Assembly (NCBI GenBank): GCA_031002005.1
Contig: JARYHS010011408.1
Location: 216,173,473-216,237,472 of the forward strand
Direction: 5' to 3'
DNA: 64,000 nucleotides
Source: Vandiemenella viatica
Taxonomy: Eukaryota > Arthropoda > Insecta > Orthoptera > Morabidae
Shown: piece by piece, positions 56,641-64,000 of the stretch
Layout: every line of letters begins with the position of its first letter
How positions within the stretch are numbered: the stretch's first letter is position 1
The notes under the pieces: model-generated
Told to the model about the DNA's origin: nothing
Seen by the model: only the letters and a program-made list of their open reading frames with translations
The model's database searches: none
Program-made: the position numbers and the translations under genes

Positions 56641-57055
56641 GGGGAGCGTGCATTAATGACGTGAAGTGATTTTTCGGAATTCCAGACCCCCCTCCCCCCT
56701 CTCTCGTGAGATTTTGCCGGAAACCCCCTCCCCCTTACCAATCGACCTTGCAACTTTTGGAGATCATTTTTTTTTAAGATCTCAAGGTCCGAAGAGCGGA
56801 TGTAACCCCGTACCCCCACTAAGGTCGATTGTTGAATTTTTTTTTTTGGACCAAAATACCCCCCTAAAATCGACTTTGGCGTCATTTGTAGAGTTTTTGT
56901 TAGTTCTACAATTCTACAAGAATTTAAGAACCTCACGTGAGATTTCCGTTGACCCCCCCCCTCTCCCCCTTTTTGAGGTTTGTGAGATTTTGTCGGATTC
57001 CCCCCTCCCCCCTCTTTCATCTCACGTAATTCATGGGTGCCCTCCCCCCCCCCTG
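56641..57055. mobile_element. C-rich foldback element (ATTACGTGA subfamily)
   Basis: Ends GGGGAGCGTGCATTAATGAC and CACGTAATTCATGGGTGCCC are inverted. The interior matches 52196-52432 (GGTCCGAAGAGCGGATGTAA) and 31119-31491 (CTCACGTGAGATTTCCGT). C-runs occur throughout. Confidence 0.82.
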
Positions 57056-57995
57056 GAAAGTATAACTTTTTCAGCGATATAAGTTTTGTACGGCAAAGAA
57101 GTGGAGAAACTGATAAGTATAAAAGGAAAATTTGGCAACATTTTAAATGCCAACTACTTCTTTGAGGCGATTATCATTCCTCCCCCCCCCTCCCCCAATG
57201 CCTTCCCCAATTTGAAGTGTTCCCTATGTTAGGAAAGCGACTTCTCGACCTTACTGTGGCCGTTCATTACCAGTTGTTAATTTGCAAATAATATTAAGAT
57301 TAAATAAAAAAATCAGGTGGGCGCCAGAGATTGGAGTGTATCCAATTCTGAGGGAAGCGACATCCAGATCTCAATGTATTATTATTGAAACATGAATTAT
57401 TAAATTAACCAAGCAAAATGACACATTACAAGACTGGATGGGATCTAGTGAAAACAAGGTTCACAATCTGGATTTACTATTTACTTCTGTTTTTGACAAC
57501 ATTTTACAAAGATTAAATTTTTCTTTTTTGCATCACTTTTTCTGTGGAGCAAGAGAGTCTGTCTCGGGGCAATGTCTAGGGTAAAACGATAATGATGCAA
57601 AAGTTCCTTTTTCTGAATGGTAATTACCGTGCAGGCGAATCTAAGTTGTGCAGTCGGTGGATTGACCAGCTCTCCATCACGGCCGGCTGCCTCTTTTCTG
57701 TCTCTCCCCGTGGTCAGCTGGGCGGTCGACCTGCCACCCTCGGTCGGTAGCCAACAAGTTCCTCTTGTCTTCCGTGCTGCCGGACGAAGCGTCGCTTTCC
57801 ACCCCCTCTTGATGACGTCGGCAAATGTCTGTATTTGAAGGGAACCTCTTCTTGCTGGTTGGCTCGGGACATGAAACAAAAAAAAATACAATTTTTTCCT
57901 ATTGGCTGTACTCCCTGGCTTCCCCTCACCTTTCGTTCTTTGATACAGATTTACTTTTTAGTGTTCGTAAGTGTTGTAATTGTGGATGACTGTGA

Positions 57996-58042
<47 letters not shown>

Positions 58043-60430
58043 AGAGAGGAAAGAAGGGAGAGGTTGAAACTCTGTTTCGGCGCATTCGGACCTACTCTTC
58101 CGAAAGATGCCCAAGCAGACCGCTAAACTTAACGTCTCCATCCGACGGAAGAATCACAATCAGCCGTGTCGTGTGCCCTCGCACCATACACACTGCGAAT
58201 TGATTTATGCACCAAAGTCTCTGGTTAAATCCCAATCTGATGATTAGGAATTGCACACAACCTCCTCTCCTACCCTGCCGGCCAAGCTCTGATGATTAAA
58301 ATTCTCTCCATCACTAAGAGTCGGTGTCATAACCACGTGTCAGCACCGGACACTATCACGGTGCCGCAACCAACTGAGACGACGGGGCGGACAATCCTAA
58401 ATTAATACTGCGCGCTATACACTCTTCCTCAGTTATCTGCTTTCTTCCTTTTCTTGAATTCTTCAATAAACTTATTTCATTACCTATTATTTCGAGAATT
58501 TGTTAGTTTTTGAGTAATCTTCAGGATTGTTAAATATCGCCACATTTCGAAGTTTCAACGTTCCTTCTTGTATTGGTAGACTCCAGATCGTGCTACCATA
58601 AAATTCAGTTTCTGTGCGTTCAGTTTGAGTCATATGTGAGTGTTTTTCTGTCTAAGATTTCTCATTTTGAGTAAGAAATATTTCGCCATTGCAACTTTCG
58701 ATACCAGCCTTGTCTCGATCGACGATGCCAATTTCATACCACAAATAACATAATTTTAGTATTCATATATGTGTATTACGTTCCGTTATCTTTTCTGCAG
58801 ATTTTTTAATAAGCTCTGTATTGTTATTATTAATATTCAGCCCATCTCATTCAGTAACTTCTCTAACTCTCCACGTACAACTCGAAGCTTTGTCATACTC
58901 AAATATTTCTCCTACCTTTCTACTATCTTTTATATAAAAGTTGAATATCGGTGATGGATTGCGACCTTTTGGTTGACCTCCTTTTTAATTTGCGCTTGTC
59001 TTATGATTGTGTAATTTGTACGGTAGGTCCCGATTACACATATGTCTCACCTCTTGCATGATTAAGGTTACCAGCCGAAATATTCCGAAGTGTGTTTGTT
59101 TTTTTGTGTTCGTCTGGCCCTTCGGTCTTCATCTATGGTGAGTGATGGGTTATTTTCCCTATCCTATCTTATTTTCAGTGCTTAACGGCAGTTTCACCGT
59201 CACAATTATCCGAGAGTGTAATTTTATAATGGCTATTTGTTTATTAAGACATTATTCAAACTCTTCGCTATACGTGTTTTAGTCCTCATCTCCTCAAATG
59301 TCTTGTCTCATTGAAAATAATAAAGAGTTATTTTGAAATCCATTAAAATGTTTTTCTCTAAGCTACCTTATGATTTTAATAGTAACGTCATAATTACTTG
59401 TCTTGCATCCATGTTGTCGCTGAACACAATCTAATAATGATACAATGTCTGACCCACTTTCTATTCTATTAATTTTTAAGTCTATATCCGGAGCTAAAAG
59501 CTACGAAACCGTTCTTAGAATCACTTTATCACTCGTATTATATAGTCTGCAAGCTTCTTTTTCGTAAAAGTATAATATTTCCACAACTAAAATGAAATTT
59601 TCATAATTATAGACTAAAAAAACTATTTTATTCCCTTACTCTGTTCTCAGAATGTTTTCACTCACCACTCGTCGCTTAGAATGCGACCTGATTTTAATAT
59701 ACTGTTTTGAAGTTGCAGGAAAGTTGCCTATATAATTTGCCTAGAACACATAGGAGATTTATATCCAAATGAAGTTTCGTTGGTAATTGTTCCAAACAAG
59801 ATTCTATTTATAAGAAATTTCATACTGGGCAGTTTCTCCACATTTATAGATTAAAATTTTAATTTGAACTTTCATATTACAAGTATCGCTGTAATAGCTT
59901 GTTTGGACACAAAGGCTTGGAAGGACATGGCTATATTTAACTGGCAGAAAGCCGAATATTCATGTCGCCCATGACCTTTAATTTTATGAAGCCGTTCGCT
60001 TTTATTTTTGTTAATCTACGTTAGTTACATCCAACTGGAAAAAAAAGGTTGTTCAATATAGCTGAAACTTGTCTGAAGTGCCTTATACGTAGGCAATAAC
60101 ATAGGCATTGGCATTTCGGCTGGGTTTTAACGCCTTTTTCATTTCGGACAGCTACAGCAGATAATTTTGTGTAACAGTGAAATGTAGTCTGTTTTTAAGG
60201 GCAGAATGAGAAGAGGAAGAATTAAAATTTTCAGCTTTTATAACTAAGACTTTTAAAATTGTGACGGTCATTTTGTAAATGTGTTAAAGAATTTCAGTAT
60301 AAAAGTTGTATGAACTTCTCCGAAGAACACAAAAGCATTTTTAAAAAGGAATTGTTTTGAAATAATCTGATCTTTCAGACAATAATTACTGAAAGCAATA
60401 AGTAGTCTCTAATGACATTTATTTGCCTTT
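57056..60430. other. No gene recognised; (GT)n at 57998-58038
   Basis: The longest stretch without repeats I could name. A (GT)n microsatellite lies at 57998-58038 and a C-run at about 57180. Overlapping short frames at 57480-57930 show no domain. The remainder is AT-rich. Confidence 0.5.
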
Positions 60431-60435
60431 CTGTG

Positions 60436-60651
60436 TGTGTGGGGGTGTGTGTGTGTGTTTTTTGTTGTTTGTGTTTGTTGTTTTGTGTGTGTTTTTTGTT
60501 TTGTTGTTTGTGTTTGTTGTTTTGTGTGTGTTTTTTGTTGTTTGTGTTTGTTGTTTTGTGTGTGTTTTTGTTGTTTGTGTTTGTTGTTTGTGTGTGTGTT
60601 TTTTGTTGTTTGTGTTTGTTGTTTTGTTTGTTTGTGTTTGTTGTTTTGAAA

Positions 60652-60687
<36 letters not shown>

Positions 60688-60716
60688 GTTGTTGTTGTGT
60701 GTGTGTTTTGTGTGTG
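60436..60716. repeat. GT-rich minisatellite, ~34-bp unit
   Basis: Five to six degenerate copies of a unit combining GTGTGTGTTTTTTGTTG with TTTGTGTTTGTTGTTTT, followed by pure (GT)n and (TTG)n. Long open frames here on both strands are artefacts of low complexity. Confidence 0.9.
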
Positions 60717-61505
60717 TATTTGTAAAATAGCTATCTTGAAACAAATTGGTCTTAATTAATGAAAAATATTACTTGTCTGTGATGGCTTTTATCTTCCTGT
60801 CTCTCCGTGTGTGACATCTTATTAATTTAAGCAGTGCTCATATAGTGCACGAGCTGAAGTATTTAAGAGCACGGACAGTCTAGTCGTTAATTACTAGAGG
60901 TCTAGAGTGCTTTTGTTTCCAGTCCTGAATTGTCTCCATTTTTATTAGGAGTTGAGGAAGTAACTTGCCTCATCTGTCGCGCTGAGACAAAGGCAGCGAG
61001 CGTGTAATGTGTGACCTACCTGAGTCGCAGTGACGTGAAATAATGCCGAGTGCACCTTGCGAAAGCGACGGCCTGCCGCTTGAAGGTCCTGCGCCGGCAG
61101 TATTCACATTCACAGTGCGCCCAAGGACAGACCCATACGTCAAGGCGTGAATGCAGATCCTTCATTCGCCACTCTTCCAACGAGGGCATGACTCAATAAT
61201 TTATGAAATTCGTAAGAGATCCGCTATAAATTCTTTGGTCATCAACAAATCCTACAGAATTACATCTGCAAAGGTAAATCTCCTGTGAATAACACTGTTG
61301 CTGAACATCAGAAATACAGTTACGCCGTTGTATATCATTCTTAAACATAATAGGAAGAATATTATTTCTAGAAACAGTATAGTGTTCTGTAGCAGTTAGT
61401 TACAAAACCAGATTCTTTGTCGTATTATCGATCCCTTTCATTGCGACGTATTACACTTCTTTCATAGGTCTACAGTGGAGCTACCGATTTTCATATTTCA
61501 CGGAT
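60717..61505. other. No gene recognised
   Basis: A weak tRNA-like patch at 60880-60950 and a moderately GC-rich patch at 60960-61150; neither is assignable. Confidence 0.4.
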
Positions 61506-61508
61506 ATA

Positions 61509-62791
61509 TAGGAGCGTCCATAAACTACGTGGCTCCATTTCGTCCACTTTTTGAACACTCCACTCTCTTTCAATGTGTCAGCTTCCACCTTGACACCCCC
61601 CTCCCCACACAGCCTGTAGAACGTAACTTTTGTCCCTATTAATTCCAGAATACTTTTTGTGCTGATTTCTCTTACCTGACTATCATTTAAATTGTTCGAT
61701 ATATAATAAACACGACCAATGTTTGATTTATATACTTTTAAAAATTATAAACATTGTGTTGGAATAGTGTCTGACACTAGGCACTCGTGAATGATCAGTT
61801 ACTGCGAAAACCTTTTTCTCAGGTACAGCGAGGGATCCCTTTGTTTTTGAGGTGTTACAAAAAACATTTTCTTCATCTCATTCGTCAATGTTTATTAATT
61901 TATAAAATAGAACAAACTATACCAGTTATGTAAAAAAAAAAAAATAATTAAGATCTGCATTTTTTGCTGCAATTCAGTTACATTTTCTTTCTAAATTACC
62001 AGGGAATGACTTTTTTTTCCTGTCTAAAAGATTTTGATAGCAATATGAAGTCATTTCGGATATGGAAATCTCGCTGGAAAAAATTTCATATAAGCCCCGT
62101 AGATTGTATTGTACAGCGCCATTTTATATTACACTTTGATCTTGAAATTACACTTCTGCGAGCATTATAATTAAAGATGCACTGAAATTCACTGGGCAGA
62201 ACAGAATTAGAATAATTTTATCAACGAGCTGGCGATCCAAATCAATTTTTTTTTCTCAAAACAATACGAACTGTTACTGGTGGGGGATATCCCTTCTGAG
62301 ATCTGTAAACGAATCTGAGTAACAACGCGTGCTTAATTTTTTCGCCGACAAGTGTCGGCTAGTTCAAATGCCCGAACTGTGTATATGGTATCTTAAATAA
62401 AGAGATAATTAAATGATGAAAATAAATATCCGTATGTTGTGTATTTTGTACTCAACAAACAAAACGAATGAAAAGCTACGTAGCTTGGCTTAGACACCCA
62501 CCTCCCGCTTCCAAACATTCCAGCCTAGTTCTCTATCCAACCCCCTTTGACCGAGCAACGTATTTTTTTTTTTTTTTTTTTGCTTATGGCTTTACGCCTT
62601 GCCGACGTTGAGGTCATTAGAGGCGGGATGGTCAGGGGACTAGGAACGGGAAGGAATTCGGCCAAGGCCTTTGGAGGAAGCATCTCGGCATTCGCCTGGA
62701 GTGATTCGAACCGGCGTCCTCCCGAATGCGAGGCCAGAGCGTTAACCACTCACCCACTACGCTCGGTCGTAGTTTATGGACGCTCCCTAAA
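61509..62791. mobile_element. Long foldback element (CTACGTGG subfamily) with a SINE near its right end
   Basis: The left end, GGAGCGTCCATAAACTACGT from 61511, pairs with the right end CGTAGTTTATGGACGCTCCC at 62768-62789. The right-hand copy is interrupted by a SINE A at 62563-62767. At about 1.3 kb it is longer than its relative at 39598-39994. The interior is AT-rich with a 68-codon frame (61964-62170) that I do not recognise. Confidence 0.7.
62563..62767 (-). repeat. SINE subfamily A with a ~50-bp body deletion
   Basis: Minus-strand head to tail with A-tail (T-run 62563-62581). The segment between GGAGTGAT and TCGAACC is missing. Both sides of the deletion carry GATT in intact copies, so it probably arose through microhomology. 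CGTA occurs at 62559-62562 and 62768-62771. Confidence 0.9.
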
Positions 62792-63380
62792 AATGTCTAC
62801 ACTTTTAGCTAATAGTATTTAGTGAGACAGTTGTAGATTTCATTGTTACGGTACAGATACTTGTTAGACTTATGTTTCGTGTACCACCAGTTAAGCTGCT
62901 TTAACTTTCACTAACAAATAACTTAAAGCAAATACGAGCGGTGTTGTTTACAGAATTGGCAGTCATCCTTGCTTGGAATGTGACGTTCCTCGAAGGGTAC
63001 ACGCGCGACCGAGAATAACCCGGCTTTCCGCTTCCGCAAGGCGGCGATCGTTGGTCGGTTCGTTCGATCGGTCGCTTCCTATCATACGCCCTGCGGAAAC
63101 ACTGGCTTCCACGAAATAGCTGTTCGGTGTACTCTGCGCTTTCAGAGGAATTTTCGCACAGCGTGTGCCTCTACTCCCGTAACTCGATACGCATGTAATC
63201 TTCCCGGACCAGCACGTATCTGACTGCTTATCTGGCGCGTGTTCCGCGCTCTAATGTTAATTAGCTTTACAAATAGCTGAGTGTCCCAAAAGACGCCATT
63301 TTCCACATTACGTCAACGGAAAACTGCAATATTCTCAAAGAGTTTTACGATATTATTATTATTATGTACTAAGAAATTCT
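62792..63380. other. No gene recognised; CpG-containing patch 62980-63250
   Basis: GC-rich compared with neighbours (for example CGGCGATCGTTGGTCGG), without a supported frame. Confidence 0.35.
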
Positions 63381-63385
63381 ATAGT

Positions 63386-63623
63386 ATTGAGCGTGGTGGG
63401 TGAACGGTTAACGTTCTGGCCTCGCATTCGGGAGGACGCGGGTTCGAATCCCCGTCCGGGCATCCAGATTTGGGTTTTCCATGGTTTCCTCAAATCATTC
63501 CAGGCGAATGCCGGGATGCTTCCTTCGAAAATGCCATGGCCGAATTCCTTCCCGTTCCTTGTCTCCATTCCCATCTCGTCTCTAATGATCTTAGCCGTCG
63601 ACGTGGCGTAAAGCAGCAGCAGA
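63386..63623 (+). repeat. SINE subfamily A (variant with GAACGGTTAACG head), full length
   Basis: GAGCGTGGTGGGTGAACGG head, GGTTCGAATCCCCGTCC, full body, CTTAGCCGTCGACG, GGCGTAAAGCAGCAGCAG. The least mutated variant copy here. Confidence 0.93.
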
Positions 63624-63782
63624 AATTTTATATTTAGTGCTGTTATGGAACTTCGATGTTACGTCTGTTGCTTCTTGGTATTGTTTAAATAATCTAATAT
63701 TGCCTGTCTCGTTCCAATTCTTTGCATCTTTTAATCGTGTTGAAATGCAATAAATTAGTATAAAACGTGATACCATTTCAAT

Positions 63783-64000
63783 TAGGAGGAGGGTAAAGAG
63801 AGTGCTGGGAATGTATAGGGCATATGTTGGTGATGGGGCTTGGAGTGATTTTGGTCAAAGAATTGGGAATAGTGCATGGAAAGGGAAAGGCGACCATGAC
63901 CACAAGCTGGCACTCGATTTCGTGCATAAGGGACTGGGAAAGTTTTCCTTCGTTGGTAAAGGTTTCAGGGATTGGAACAAATTACCAACTGAAGTGATCA
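63783..64000 (+). pseudogene. LINE ORF2 C-terminal fragment, cut by window end
   Basis: One open frame to the window edge reads RRVKRVLGMYRAYVGDGAWS..., then GKFSFVGKGFRDWNKLPTE. It aligns codon by codon with the 55440-55700 LINE and has no stop in the 70-odd visible codons. It appears 5' truncated at about 63783. Confidence 0.8.

Noticed and set aside
60436..60650. CRISPR-like alternation of repeat and spacer
   Set aside because: Units are contiguous, degenerate GT-rich tandem repeats in a eukaryotic context.
60409..60759. 110-codon frames on both strands
   Set aside because: Low-complexity GT-rich minisatellite; frames stay open because of base composition.

Overview
This is AT-rich, repeat-dominated nuclear DNA from an animal, most likely an insect of the orthopteroid (polyneopteran) type. 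The inference rests on three things: many tRNA-derived SINEs whose body resembles those of grasshoppers and relatives; degraded LINE, Tc1/mariner, hAT and Helitron remnants; and a LINE 3' end with the TAGATG-type repeat common in orthopteroid genomes. The species is not identifiable from the window alone. I found no host protein-coding gene, rRNA, functional tRNA or CRISPR array that I can defend. Every recognisable coding stretch is a transposable-element remnant.

Layout. 1-4.9 kb: SINEs and one copy of an unnamed repeat (R1). 4.9-7.7 kb: the most distinctive object, a 2.76-kb element with about 455-bp inverted termini around a broken gene of an unnamed transposon-protein type. 9.7-10.6 kb: an RTE-like LINE. 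12.6-14.8 kb: a Helitron helicase scrap, an RNase H-bearing LINE and two copies of repeat R4. 14.9-16.4 kb: a 1.4-kb inverted-repeat element holding two perfect hairpins. 16.8-17.3 kb: a LINE 3' end. 19.8-21.1 kb: R1 split by a small hAT, then a SINE. 23.5-28.8 kb: SINEs, a mariner-type element and an RTE-like LINE. 31-34 kb: a C-rich foldback and a perfect-looking palindrome. 34.2-38.3 kb: a SINE cluster including one SINE inside another. 38.6-40 kb: a Tc1 pseudogene beside a C-rich foldback. 42.3-42.9 kb: a hAT element with a perfect 8-bp target duplication. 45.8-47.2 kb: a second GGCCCGTTTACA-type element. 48-57 kb: SINEs, R1, foldbacks and a LINE split by a SINE. 57-64 kb: mostly unassigned AT-rich DNA, a GT-rich minisatellite, a long C-rich foldback with a SINE near its end, and a LINE fragment running off the right edge.

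The elements give a relative history. At least four insertions are nested and show target duplications or empty-site paralogues: hAT in R1, SINE C in SINE A, SINE B in LINE, SINE A in a foldback. Two SINE subfamilies (A and B) share a body but have different heads. Their 3' tails form the same hairpin with compensating base changes, which suggests a selected RNA structure. A shared CTGAAGA-stem-GAAA motif at three loci looks like the core of hammerhead ribozymes of Penelope-like elements.
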